NCBI GenBank assembly: GCA_003455275.1
Contig: DMRR01000130.1
Span: 1 to 6,018 of the forward strand
Length of the DNA stretch: 6,018 nt
Reading direction: 5' to 3'
Origin: Bacteroidota bacterium
Lineage (GTDB): Bacteria > Bacteroidota > Bacteroidia > Chitinophagales > UBA10324
The first letter of the stretch is position 1. Each line of letters begins with the position of its first letter. The notes beneath the pieces were generated by a model, which worked only from the letters and a program-made list of their open reading frames with translations, was not told the DNA's origin and did no database searches. The position numbers and the translations under genes are program-made. Shown one piece after another: positions 1-6,018 of this stretch.

Positions 1-406
1 TTGCAGAAGCACCGCAGATGTAGGCATTGTTGATGCTGTAATCTAAGCGCTTGATTGTTTTACCATCAATATAAAGCACAATGCCTATGGCTGAAGCTGA
101 AGGAATTTTGCCCTGCAATTGTTTCATCTCCATATAAGAGGTGTGTGGGCGCTTCATGTATTCCCACCATGGATAATCTTCTTCAAAACTCCAGGGCCAC
201 TTGTTTACATAGATTACATCGTCTCCATATTTTTCAAAACCCTGCTGAAGATTATTCTCCAGTGAATCAACAGAAGAAAAAATAGTGATGACACAAAAAA
301 TACCTATTGAAATTCCGAGTAGCGTGAGAAATGTACGCAGCTTGTTTTTCCATAGTTCATGCACTGCCGAAAAAAAGCTTTCTTCAAAAATGCGAAAGAT
401 CAACAT
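1..406 (-). CDS. ABC transporter permease, MacB/FtsX type (N-terminal part, cut by window edge)
   Basis: This is the first 135 residues of an inner-membrane permease of the MacB/FtsX superfamily. Such proteins usually run to about 400 residues, so roughly two thirds lie outside the window. The protein begins MLIFRIFEESFFSAVHELWK. Residues 19-33 (WKNKLRTFLTLLGIS) are the typical cytoplasmic lead-in of this family, followed by a first transmembrane helix at about 24-46. Residues 47-135 start the large periplasmic MacB_PCD-type domain. It includes an aromatic stretch at 69-84 (KWPWSFEEDYPWWEYM) that I recall from Bacteroidota homologues. Members pair with a MacB-like ATPase and act as mechanotransmission or efflux machines rather than classical importers; the substrate cannot be told here. 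The ATG at 404-406 is chosen because it gives the standard N-terminus and has a -7-like element 4 nt upstream. There is no Shine-Dalgarno sequence. The neighbouring gene is divergent. Confidence 0.88.
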   Translation of the reverse strand, partial: MLIFRIFEESFFSAVHELWKNKLRTFLTLLGISIGIFCVITIFSSVDSLENNLQQGFEKYGDDVIYVNKWPWSFEEDYPWWEYMKRPHTSYMEMKQLQGKIPSASAIGIVLYIDGKTIKRLDYSINNAYICGASA

Positions 407-410
407 GAGG

Positions 411-418
411 CGAAAGTA
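411..418 (-). promoter_or_regulatory. Candidate Bacteroidota -7 element for the ABC permease gene
   Basis: On the minus strand this reads TACTTTCG, one base away from the Bacteroidota consensus TAnnTTTG. It ends 4 nt before the permease ATG, which implies a transcript with almost no 5' leader. I see no TTG element at the usual spacing upstream, so the call rests on this one box and its position. Confidence 0.4.
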
Positions 419-461
419 AATGAACGCAACAGAAAATCTGCCGTCAAAAATTTCATCCTGT

Positions 462-469
462 TAATTTTG
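462..469 (+). promoter_or_regulatory. Candidate Bacteroidota -7 element for the membrane-protein gene
   Basis: The sequence TAATTTTG matches TAnnTTTG exactly and ends 4 nt before the ATG at 474. No clear TTG (-33) element lies about 19 bp upstream. If used, the mRNA would start at or very near the start codon, which fits the absence of a Shine-Dalgarno sequence. Confidence 0.45.
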
Positions 470-473
470 CAGT

Positions 474-1151
474 ATGATTGAAAACATTCCACTCTACATT
501 CCATCAGTTTTTTTTGCAACCGTTCTACTCACTGTTTTCTTTTTTCTGAAGGCTTGCAATCAATCTAGAATTGTATTGATTATTCTGCTGGGATGGATAA
601 TTGTTCAGTCGGTTATTGGTTACAATAAAATTTACGCGGTCACAGATTCTTTTCCTCCAAGACTTATTTTCCTGATAGCTCCGCCGCTGTTCTTGATTAT
701 TTTTTTATTTATAAATGCTAAGGGCAGAAAATTTATTGACTCGCTGGATATTCAGTGGCTCACGCTTTTGCATTTTGTCCGTGTTCCGGTTGAAGCAACA
801 CTCTACTTGCTTTTCATGCAAAAATTAATTCCGCAAATCATGACTTTTGATGGAAACAATTTTGACATTATCTCGGGAATCTCAGCGCCGGCAATTGCTT
901 TTTTTGGATTCATTCAGCCAACCTTAAACAAAAAAATTCTTATCCTCTGGAATATTATCTGCCTTGCCTTACTGATAAACATTGTAGTGACTGCAATTCT
1001 TAGCTTTCCTTTTCCATTTCAGCAGTTGGCATTCGATCAGCCAAATATTGGTTTGCTTTATTTTCCTTTTATGTTATTGCCGGGAGTAATAGTGCCGTTG
1101 GTTCTGTTCTCTCATCTCGTAACTATTCGTCAGTTACTGATTCGGAAATAG
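474..1151 (+). CDS. Unrecognised polytopic membrane protein (225 aa)
   Basis: I do not recognise this protein as a named family. It is very hydrophobic, with about seven predicted membrane segments near residues 8-26, 32-50, 63-81, 95-116, 134-150, 154-176 and 193-216. There is no cleavable signal peptide, so it should sit in the inner membrane. The segment at 95-116 is unusual: H100, R103 and E107 lie on one helix face (HFVRVPVE), followed by a polar loop around 124-131 (TFDGNNFD). A further histidine, H214, lies near the end of the last segment. Such buried polar residues often mark a ligand-, ion- or catalysis-related site, but that is inference. The ATG at 474 is supported by an exact TAnnTTTG box 4 nt upstream. 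The gene is transcribed alone, divergent from an ABC permease gene and convergent with lptB with 3 bp between the stops. The neighbours therefore give little functional guidance. Confidence 0.8.
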   Translation: MIENIPLYIPSVFFATVLLTVFFFLKACNQSRIVLIILLGWIIVQSVIGYNKIYAVTDSFPPRLIFLIAPPLFLIIFLFINAKGRKFIDSLDIQWLTLLHFVRVPVEATLYLLFMQKLIPQIMTFDGNNFDIISGISAPAIAFFGFIQPTLNKKILILWNIICLALLINIVVTAILSFPFPFQQLAFDQPNIGLLYFPFMLLPGVIVPLVLFSHLVTIRQLLIRK

Positions 1152-1154
1152 AAT

Positions 1155-1898
1155 TCATATCTCAATTGTCTTTCTTCGGAATTCAAAATTTCTTCCGAGA
1201 TAAACAGCTCTGACTTGCTCATCATTTGCAAGTTCTTCGGCAGTACCGCTGCGAAAAATTTTTCCTTCCACTAATAAGTATGCGCGGTCGGTGATGCTGA
1301 GTGTTTCCTGTACATTGTGGTCGGTGATCAGTATTCCAATGTTTTTAAATTTCAATCGCGCTACGATCCGCTGAATATCTTCAACCGCAATAGGATCAAT
1401 ACCGGCAAACGGCTCGTCAAGTAAAATAAATTTCGGATCAGTAGCAAGCGCCCTTGCTATTTCAGTTCTTCTTCTTTCGCCGCCACTTAATAAATCACCG
1501 CGACTTTTCCGGATATGATTTAATCCAAACTCTGCAATAAGTGAATTCATTTTCTCTTCGCGCACCTCACTTCTTTTTTCAGTCATCTCCAAAACAGCCA
1601 TGATATTGTCTTCCACGCTTAGCTTACGGAATATGCTTGCTTCTTGTGGCAGATAACCGATGCCCAGTTGCGCTCGCTTATACATCGGCTGGTTTGTAAT
1701 ATCAGTATCGTCCAGAAAAATATGGCCGTCGTCTGCTTTAATCAATCCTACGGTCATGTAAAAAGTAGTGGTTTTGCCGGCGCCATTAGGTCCCAGCAAA
1801 CCAACAATTTCTCCCTGATTCACCTGGACCGAAACATGGTCAACTACTTTTCGCCTGCGATATGTTTTTTCTAAATCTTCAGTTCTTAGTAGTGCCAT
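1155..1898 (-). CDS. lptB: LPS export ABC transporter ATP-binding protein LptB
   Basis: LptB is the cytoplasmic ATPase of the LptB2FG complex. It drives extraction of lipopolysaccharide from the inner membrane and its transport across the periplasm. The 247 residues are close to the family's usual ~240. All ABC ATPase motifs are intact: Walker A GPNGAGKT at 36-43, Q-loop Q85 within [10 protein letters not shown], signature LSGGE at 137-141, Walker B FILLDE at 157-162 with catalytic E162, and switch histidine H194. [20 protein letters not shown] and [16 protein letters not shown] are typical of LptB rather than of amino-acid importer ATPases such as LivF/LivG. The start is the ATG at 1896-1898, 17 bp after the recJ stop, with only a weak purine-rich stretch (AGAAAGAGA) upstream that overlaps that stop. 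The gene is probably co-transcribed with recJ. No lptA, lptC or lptFG is in the window. The end faces the plus-strand membrane gene across a 3-bp gap. Confidence 0.93.
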   Translation of the reverse strand: MALLRTEDLEKTYRRRKVVDHVSVQVNQGEIVGLLGPNGAGKTTTFYMTVGLIKADDGHIFLDDTDITNQPMYKRAQLGIGYLPQEASIFRKLSVEDNIMAVLEMTEKRSEVREEKMNSLIAEFGLNHIRKSRGDLLSGGERRRTEIARALATDPKFILLDEPFAGIDPIAVEDIQRIVARLKFKNIGILITDHNVQETLSITDRAYLLVEGKIFRSGTAEELANDEQVRAVYLGRNFEFRRKTIEI

Positions 1899-1915
1899 AA
1901 AAATTCATTCTCTTT

Positions 1916-3622
1916 CTAAATTGGTTCACTTGCTATGATATCTCTGACATTCATTTCGATCGTCTTGATATTGTTCCACTCATTTTCTTCAAGCGTATAA
2001 CAAATATCAATTGGAACTTTGCTTTTAACCAGGTCAAAATATTGATCACCGGAAAACGCAATTCCGTTCAGGCGATAAGGTGTATCTGTTTTCATAAGTG
2101 ATAACTTAAGATGATTGACACCAACGATTCTTGAATGACCGGTATCAACCATTCTTTTAGAAACAAAAACCGGTTTCATATTATGAGGGCCGAATGGAGC
2201 AAACTGTTTTAGCACATCGTAAAAACGATTACTGATATCTGCAGGAGAAATTTCAGCATCAATTGTAATTTCGGGAACCAGCATTCGTTCGTCAATACTC
2301 TGCGACACCACTTCTTCAAATCGCTGTTTGAAAGCCTCCACATTTTCTTTTTTCAATGTAAGTCCGGCGGCAAACATGTGACCGCCAAATTGCTCAAGTA
2401 AATCGCTGCAGCTTTTGATTGCATTGTAAATATCATAACCTGCAACTGAGCGTGCAGAACCGGCGGCAACTCCGTTGCTCTCAGTTAAAATTATTGTTGG
2501 CCTGTAATAATGATCGAGCATGCGAGAAGCAACAATTCCAATTACTCCTTTGTGCCAGTGCGGCTGAAACAGAACTGTAGATTTTTTTTCCTGCTCTGAA
2601 TCATCATTCAGCATTTGCAGCGCTTCATTGGTAATGGATTCATCTACTTCTTTTCGTGCCTTATTTTTTTCATTCAGTGTATCAGCATTGTTTTCGGCTT
2701 GCGTTGAGGTTTCTGATATCAGAAGCTTCACTGCGTTTCGTGCGTCGTCCATTCTGCCGGCTGCATTAATCCGCGGACCAAGTATGAAAACAATATCAGA
2801 AATATTCAGTTCGCGTTTCGCGTTTGAAGCTTTGATCAGCGCTTTCACACCTTCGCGTGGATTATTATTTAACTGTTGAAGCCCAAGAAATGCAAGCACC
2901 CTGTTTTCACCTGTTATCGGAACAATGTCAGATGCAATGCTGATGACAACCAGATCAAGTAAGGAATGCAATTCAGCTTCAGGTATTGAATGCGTGAGTG
3001 CAAAAGCCTGCATCAGCTTAAAACCGATTCCGCATCCGCTTAATTCTTTATAAGGATAATCGCAATCCACTCGTTTTGGATCAAGCACAGCTACAGCGGC
3101 AGGAATTTCTTCGCCCGGCAAGTGATGATCACAAATGATGAAGTCAATTCCTAAATTGTTTGCATATTCAATTTTATCCATGGCCTTAATGCCACAGTCC
3201 AGCGCAATGATGAGTTGGAATCCATTTGCCTTTGCCCAATCAATTCCCTGATGAGAAATTCCGTAACCTTCTATGTATCGATCCGGCAGGTAATAATTTA
3301 AATCGTTGTAATATTTTTTTAAAAAAGTATAAACGGTCGCAACACTTGTTGTTCCGTCAACATCATAATCTCCGTAGATAAGAATTTTTTCTTTCTGCTG
3401 CATGGCAGATTGTATACGGGCAATCGCTTTGTCCATGTCTTTCATCAGAAAGGGATCGTGAAGGTGTTTCCATTCCGGCCGAAAAAAATCTTTAGCCTCT
3501 GAAAATGTAGCGATGCTTCGCTGGGCCAGCAACTGACATAGCACAGGATGAATTTTCAGTACATCATTCAAATGTTTTGCAATTCCCTGATCAAATCCTT
3601 TTACAACCCAGCGTTTTTTCAT
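1916..3622 (-). CDS. recJ: Single-stranded-DNA-specific exonuclease RecJ
   Basis: RecJ is a cytoplasmic 5'-to-3' exonuclease on single-stranded DNA that acts in recombination repair, mismatch repair and stalled-fork processing. The 568 residues match the normal length. All diagnostic DHH-superfamily motifs are present: DYDVDGT at 85-91, D141 in ALDCG, DHH at 165-167, SGCGIGFKL at 195-203 and GPRINAAGR at 282-290. The DHHA1 part has HWHKGVIGIVASR at 355-367, GSARS at 388-392 and GGHMFAAG at 413-420. The C-terminal ~100 residues fit the OB-fold domain. The metal-binding aspartates and histidines look intact, so the enzyme should be active. Residues 305-350 are rich in charged residues and probably helical, as in the linker of this family. 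The start is the ATG at 3620-3622, which gives the usual MKKRW-type beginning. It lies 72 bp after galE and directly upstream of lptB, with which it probably forms a two-gene transcript. Confidence 0.95.
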   Translation of the reverse strand: MKKRWVVKGFDQGIAKHLNDVLKIHPVLCQLLAQRSIATFSEAKDFFRPEWKHLHDPFLMKDMDKAIARIQSAMQQKEKILIYGDYDVDGTTSVATVYTFLKKYYNDLNYYLPDRYIEGYGISHQGIDWAKANGFQLIIALDCGIKAMDKIEYANNLGIDFIICDHHLPGEEIPAAVAVLDPKRVDCDYPYKELSGCGIGFKLMQAFALTHSIPEAELHSLLDLVVISIASDIVPITGENRVLAFLGLQQLNNNPREGVKALIKASNAKRELNISDIVFILGPRINAAGRMDDARNAVKLLISETSTQAENNADTLNEKNKARKEVDESITNEALQMLNDDSEQEKKSTVLFQPHWHKGVIGIVASRMLDHYYRPTIILTESNGVAAGSARSVAGYDIYNAIKSCSDLLEQFGGHMFAAGLTLKKENVEAFKQRFEEVVSQSIDERMLVPEITIDAEISPADISNRFYDVLKQFAPFGPHNMKPVFVSKRMVDTGHSRIVGVNHLKLSLMKTDTPYRLNGIAFSGDQYFDLVKSKVPIDICYTLEENEWNNIKTIEMNVRDIIASEPI

Positions 3623-3649
3623 TTAGAAGTTTCTAAAAATATTTTACTG

Positions 3650-3677
3650 TGAAAATAATTGTGGCTGAACGAAGCAA
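3650..3677 (-). promoter_or_regulatory. Weak candidate promoter for recJ-lptB
   Basis: In the 72-bp gap between galE and recJ the minus strand has TTG (3675-3677), then 17 bp, then TATTTTCA (3650-3657). The latter is an imperfect TAnnTTTG. The leader to the recJ ATG would be about 22-27 nt. The match is poor and the region is AT-rich, so this is only the best candidate, not a firm site. Read-through from galE is equally possible. Confidence 0.25.
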
Positions 3678-3694
3678 CTGAAAATTTAGTCTGT

Positions 3695-4732
3695 TCATGA
3701 TGCATGAATTTTTTTTGTCCATCGCCATGCTGTTTCAATCATTTCATCTAAACCTTTCAGTTTATTCCAGCCGAGTTTCTCTGATGCTTTCTTGTTGTCA
3801 GAATAAATTGATACAACATCGCCTGGCCTTCGCGGTCCTATTTTGTAATTAAGTTTCACGCCGGTAATTTTTTCAAAAGTATTAAGAACTTCAAGAACTG
3901 AATATCCTTTTCCGGTTCCGAGGTTCATGACTTCTGCATTCCAGTTTTTTTTCTGCTTGTCCGCAGATGGATTGTTCATCAGATACATAAGCGCCATAGT
4001 ATGTGCTGCTGCGATGTCGCATACATGTATGTAATCGCGGATACAAGAGCCGTCCGGCGTCGGGTAATCATTACCATGAACGGTGAGCTGATTATTTTTT
4101 CCGATGGCAGAATTGCAAACAGCCGGAAAAAGATTTTGCGGAGCACCAATCGGCAATTCACCAATCTCTGCTGATGGATGAGCACCCACCGGATTGAAAT
4201 AGCGAAGCATGATAAACCTTGTATCGGTTACAGGCGCCGAATCGAATATCATTTTCTCGCCTATTTGTTTGGTTCTTCCATAAGGTGATTCCGCTTCCGG
4301 AAGCGGTGTGTCTTCATCTACCGGAAGTGTTTTTACATTTCCATAAACTGAACACGAGGAAGAAAAAATAAAATATGGAACCGCAAATTCTTTTGCGCAA
4401 TCCAGAATATTGATTTGTGAAATAAGGTTGTTCCGAAAGTATAGCAGCGGATGCCCGACTGATTCTCCAACAGATTTGTAAGCGGCGAAGTGAATGATGC
4501 CTTCAATCTTTTTATTCTCTTCAAAAACTTTTTTTACAGAATTGAGATCACACAGATCAACTTCATAATTCAGAATTTTTTTTCCGGTAATGGTTTCAAT
4601 TCCACTCAATATTTTTTTATCAGAGCGTGAAAAGTTGTCGATGGAAATAATATCAAATCCTTTTAAAACCAAATCAACAATAGTGTGCGAACCGATATAT
4701 CCGCAGCCGCCTGTGACAAGAATTTTTTTCAC
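3695..4732 (-). CDS. galE: UDP-glucose 4-epimerase GalE
   Basis: GalE interconverts UDP-glucose and UDP-galactose with tightly bound NAD, in the Leloir pathway and for surface-glycan precursor supply. It is cytoplasmic. At 345 residues it is close to the usual ~340. The Rossmann motif GGCGYIGSH is at 8-16 and HFAAYKSVGES at 81-91. The catalytic Ser is S126 in SSSCSVYG, and YxxxK is Y151/K155 in SPYGRTK. LRYFNPVGAHPS (176-187) and RRPGDVVSIYSD (301-312) are classic GalE. In the latter, the position equivalent to E. coli Tyr299, which limits UDP-GlcNAc/GalNAc use, appears to be I309. The start is a GTG at 4730-4732, because upstream in frame there is no ATG before the stop at 4751-4753, which is the stop of the preceding gene. 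It follows the SDR gene by 18 bp, so the two are almost certainly co-transcribed. Confidence 0.93.
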   Translation of the reverse strand: MKKILVTGGCGYIGSHTIVDLVLKGFDIISIDNFSRSDKKILSGIETITGKKILNYEVDLCDLNSVKKVFEENKKIEGIIHFAAYKSVGESVGHPLLYFRNNLISQINILDCAKEFAVPYFIFSSSCSVYGNVKTLPVDEDTPLPEAESPYGRTKQIGEKMIFDSAPVTDTRFIMLRYFNPVGAHPSAEIGELPIGAPQNLFPAVCNSAIGKNNQLTVHGNDYPTPDGSCIRDYIHVCDIAAAHTMALMYLMNNPSADKQKKNWNAEVMNLGTGKGYSVLEVLNTFEKITGVKLNYKIGPRRPGDVVSIYSDNKKASEKLGWNKLKGLDEMIETAWRWTKKIHAS

Positions 4733-4750
4733 TTCAGAAATTTTTCCGGA

Positions 4751-5680
4751 TTAAAAATTTCCTGATTTAATCACGCGCTTGATTCCTTCTTCAATCGGAA
4801 GTAGTTTTCTTCCGAGCAACTCCTTCATTTTTTCAATGTCTGGTTTGCGGCGGGTCATATCGCCTTCTGCGAGCGGAGGAAGGTTTACAATCTTCGATTT
4901 CGATTTCGTGATTTTGATTACCAGCTTTGCTAAATCTGCGATCGGGGTTTCAATATCATTGCCGATATTCACTACATCATTCAGAAATTTTCCGGTCTTG
5001 AAGGAATTATAAGTTGCATCAATGTTATCGTCGATGAAACAGAATGTCCGGGTTTGTTTTCCATTTCCGTAAAGGGTGATGTCTTCGTTCTTCAATGCAG
5101 CGCGAATGAATTTTGACATGACAAAATCAGTGCTCTGTTTAGGACCATAAGTATTGAAGAAGCGGAAGATTGTGTAATCCAATCCAAACTCTTTGTGATA
5201 AGATTTTAAAAATGATTCGCCCACATTTTTCACAATCGCATAAGGCAAACGGGAATTAAGCGGGGTGGTTTCTTCATTTTGCGGAAACTCTACCGGTTCT
5301 CCATAAACTTCAGATGAGGAAGAGAAGAATACTCTTTTCACTGCACTGTTTTTTGAAAGGTCGAGTACATTTTTTATTCCTGAAATATCTTCAAGTACCA
5401 TCACCGGATTTGCTAAAGTTCTTTTTACACCAACCAGTGCAGCATAATGAAAAACATAATCGAAACTATGAGAGAGCATAACTTCTGAAATATCACGATG
5501 ATTATTTACATCGCCTTTAATGAAGCGCCAGTTCTTATGTTTTGCAGAAGGCAGTTTGTCTTTAGAGCCGGTGATCAGATTATCGAAAAGAACGATGTAA
5601 TTGTTTTTGTCCTGAACAAGCCTGTCTGCAAGACAACTTGGAATAAATCCTGCACCGCCTGTAATCAATATCTTATTCAT
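4751..5680 (-). CDS. Extended-SDR NAD-dependent nucleotide-sugar epimerase/decarboxylase-like enzyme
   Basis: This 309-residue protein belongs to the extended short-chain dehydrogenase/reductase family that modifies nucleotide sugars. The Rossmann start is at 8-15 (GGAGFIPS), D33 ends beta-2 (LFDN) and is expected to bind the NAD ribose, and the active site is SSSSEVYG at 120-127 with YAIVK (Y147, K151). RFFNTYGPKQS (173-183), YGNGKQTRTFCFIDD (204-218) and MTRRKPDI (275-282) follow. The Ser-Glu of SEVYG (S123, E124) plus R278 in RRKPD match the catalytic set of UDP-glucuronate decarboxylases (UXS, ArnA), so UDP-xylose-type chemistry is possible. However, the substrate-side segment ALVGVKRTLANP (81-92) is not typical of UXS, so the substrate remains open and a 4-epimerase is also possible. 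The third glycine of GxxGxxG is replaced by P14. The ATG at 5678-5680 follows an A-rich stretch without a Shine-Dalgarno sequence. It sits between rmlA and galE, which points to surface-polysaccharide precursor synthesis. Confidence 0.85.
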   Translation of the reverse strand: MNKILITGGAGFIPSCLADRLVQDKNNYIVLFDNLITGSKDKLPSAKHKNWRFIKGDVNNHRDISEVMLSHSFDYVFHYAALVGVKRTLANPVMVLEDISGIKNVLDLSKNSAVKRVFFSSSSEVYGEPVEFPQNEETTPLNSRLPYAIVKNVGESFLKSYHKEFGLDYTIFRFFNTYGPKQSTDFVMSKFIRAALKNEDITLYGNGKQTRTFCFIDDNIDATYNSFKTGKFLNDVVNIGNDIETPIADLAKLVIKITKSKSKIVNLPPLAEGDMTRRKPDIEKMKELLGRKLLPIEEGIKRVIKSGNF

Positions 5681-5710
5681 CAGTTAATTTTTTTTCTGCT
5701 GAAAATTTTT

Positions 5711-6018
5711 TTATTGCTCCAATATATCCATCAGGTAATTTCCATATCCGCTTTTGAGCAAGGGTTCTGCAAGTTTTTTTAATTGGCCTGCATCAATAAA
5801 ATTTTTGCGCCACGCTATTTCTTCTATGCAACCGACTTTTAATCCTTGTCTGCCTTCTATTACCTGAACAAATTGTGATGCCTGCATGAGTGAATCAAAT
5901 GTGCCGGTATCGAGCCAGGCTGTGCCTCGGTCGAGTACAGCAACCTTGAGTTTATTTCGTTTCAAATATTCTTTATTGACATCAGTGATTTCATATTCAC
6001 CTCTTGCACCTGGCTGAA
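5711..6018 (-). CDS. rmlA: Glucose-1-phosphate thymidylyltransferase RmlA (C-terminal part, cut by window edge)
   Basis: RmlA joins dTTP and glucose-1-phosphate to give dTDP-glucose and pyrophosphate, the first step towards dTDP-L-rhamnose and other deoxysugars. It is cytoplasmic. Only the last 101 residues are here; the full protein is usually about 290, and the reading frame stays open to the window edge at 6018. Diagnostic RmlA stretches are [11 protein letters not shown], then [18 protein letters not shown], whose Asp in WLDTG corresponds to a metal-binding Asp of the family. ERQGLKV appears here as [18 protein letters not shown], then NFID and the end [14 protein letters not shown]. The TTG at 5963-5965 is internal and not the start. 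The gene begins beyond the right edge and lies 30 bp upstream of the SDR gene, presumably in the same transcript. Neither rmlB, rmlC nor rmlD follows it, so any such genes must lie further to the right or elsewhere. Confidence 0.92.
   Translation of the reverse strand, partial: QPGARGEYEITDVNKEYLKRNKLKVAVLDRGTAWLDTGTFDSLMQASQFVQVIEGRQGLKVGCIEEIAWRKNFIDAGQLKKLAEPLLKSGYGNYLMDILEQ

Noticed and set aside
55..285. Plus-strand ORF of 76 codons
   Set aside because: It lies wholly antisense to the well-supported ABC permease N-terminus, has low-complexity, unprotein-like composition and no promoter or ribosome site.
1142..1198. Imperfect inverted segments (TCGGAAAT and TTTCTTCCGA) around the convergent junction as a bidirectional terminator
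   Set aside because: The pairing is only about 5-7 bp with a mismatch or bulge and a loop of around 40 nt, which is too weak.
1644..1874. Plus-strand ORF of 76 codons inside lptB
   Set aside because: Antisense shadow of conserved LptB Walker A and Q-loop coding sequence; no recognisable domain.
2628..2879. Plus-strand ORF of 83 codons inside recJ
   Set aside because: Antisense shadow of recJ. Its Ser/Phe/Ala-rich composition is what reverse translation of the charged RecJ linker gives.
3979..4524. Minus-strand ORFs (3979-4185, 4333-4524) in another frame of galE
   Set aside because: They overlap conserved GalE coding sequence in a different frame and resemble no protein. The GalE frame itself is unbroken, so no frameshift is implied.
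4733..4753. Possible stop-codon read-through fusing the SDR enzyme to GalE
   Set aside because: The two genes are in the same frame with a single TAA (4751-4753) before the GalE GTG. Both proteins are complete at their normal lengths, and the 18-bp in-frame spacing has a one-in-three chance of occurring.
4779..5012. Plus-strand ORF of 77 codons inside the SDR gene
   Set aside because: Antisense shadow of the conserved C-terminal part of the SDR enzyme.
5681..5715. T-rich runs after rmlA as a terminator
   Set aside because: There is no GC-rich stem, the runs are direct rather than inverted repeats, and the downstream gene follows within 30 bp, which suggests co-transcription.
5498..5782. Plus-strand ORF of 94 codons across the SDR/rmlA junction
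   Set aside because: It is antisense to two solid coding regions and their short gap, with no homology I recognise and no start signals.
1..6018. CRISPR array, tRNA/rRNA, insertion sequence, phage or toxin-antitoxin genes
   Set aside because: No spaced repeats, structural-RNA motifs, transposase or integrase motifs, or small paired genes were seen. Coding density is high and base composition is even.

Overview
The window looks like a chromosomal segment of a Bacteroidota bacterium, probably near the Chitinophagia/Sphingobacteriia/Flavobacteriia lineages. Three things suggest this. The base composition is AT-rich. Most start codons lack a clear Shine-Dalgarno sequence and instead have TAnnTTTG-like elements (the Bacteroidota sigma -7 box). 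The proteins also have Bacteroidota-style sequences, notably the FtsX/MacB-type permease and the RecJ-LptB pair. The assignment comes from reading the sequence and was not tested by any search.

Layout from left to right: (1) 1-406, minus strand, is the N-terminal third of a MacB/FtsX-type ABC transporter permease that runs off the left edge. (2) A 67-bp divergent intergenic region (407-473) carries one -7-like element for each flanking gene. (3) 474-1151, plus strand, is an unrecognised polytopic membrane protein and the only complete plus-strand gene. (4) It converges, with only 3 bp between stop codons, on a minus-strand series read from right to left: rmlA (C-terminal part, cut by the right edge), an extended-SDR sugar-nucleotide enzyme, galE, recJ and lptB. 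Gaps in that series are 30, 18, 72 and 17 bp, so rmlA-SDR-galE and recJ-lptB each look like a co-transcribed unit. A separate recJ promoter is possible in the 72-bp gap.

Functionally, the right half supplies activated sugars for cell-surface polysaccharide. RmlA makes dTDP-glucose, GalE interconverts UDP-glucose and UDP-galactose, and the SDR enzyme acts on an undetermined nucleotide sugar, possibly as a UDP-glucuronate decarboxylase-like enzyme. LptB is the ATPase of the lipopolysaccharide export machine. RecJ is a DNA-repair exonuclease that appears to share a transcript with lptB. This is mostly ordinary housekeeping and envelope-biogenesis DNA. I found no mobile element, CRISPR array, RNA gene or clear new multi-gene system. 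The observations most worth checking are the Gly-to-Pro change in the SDR nucleotide-binding loop, the polar residues inside a predicted helix of the unknown membrane protein, and the matched near-leaderless divergent promoter candidates.
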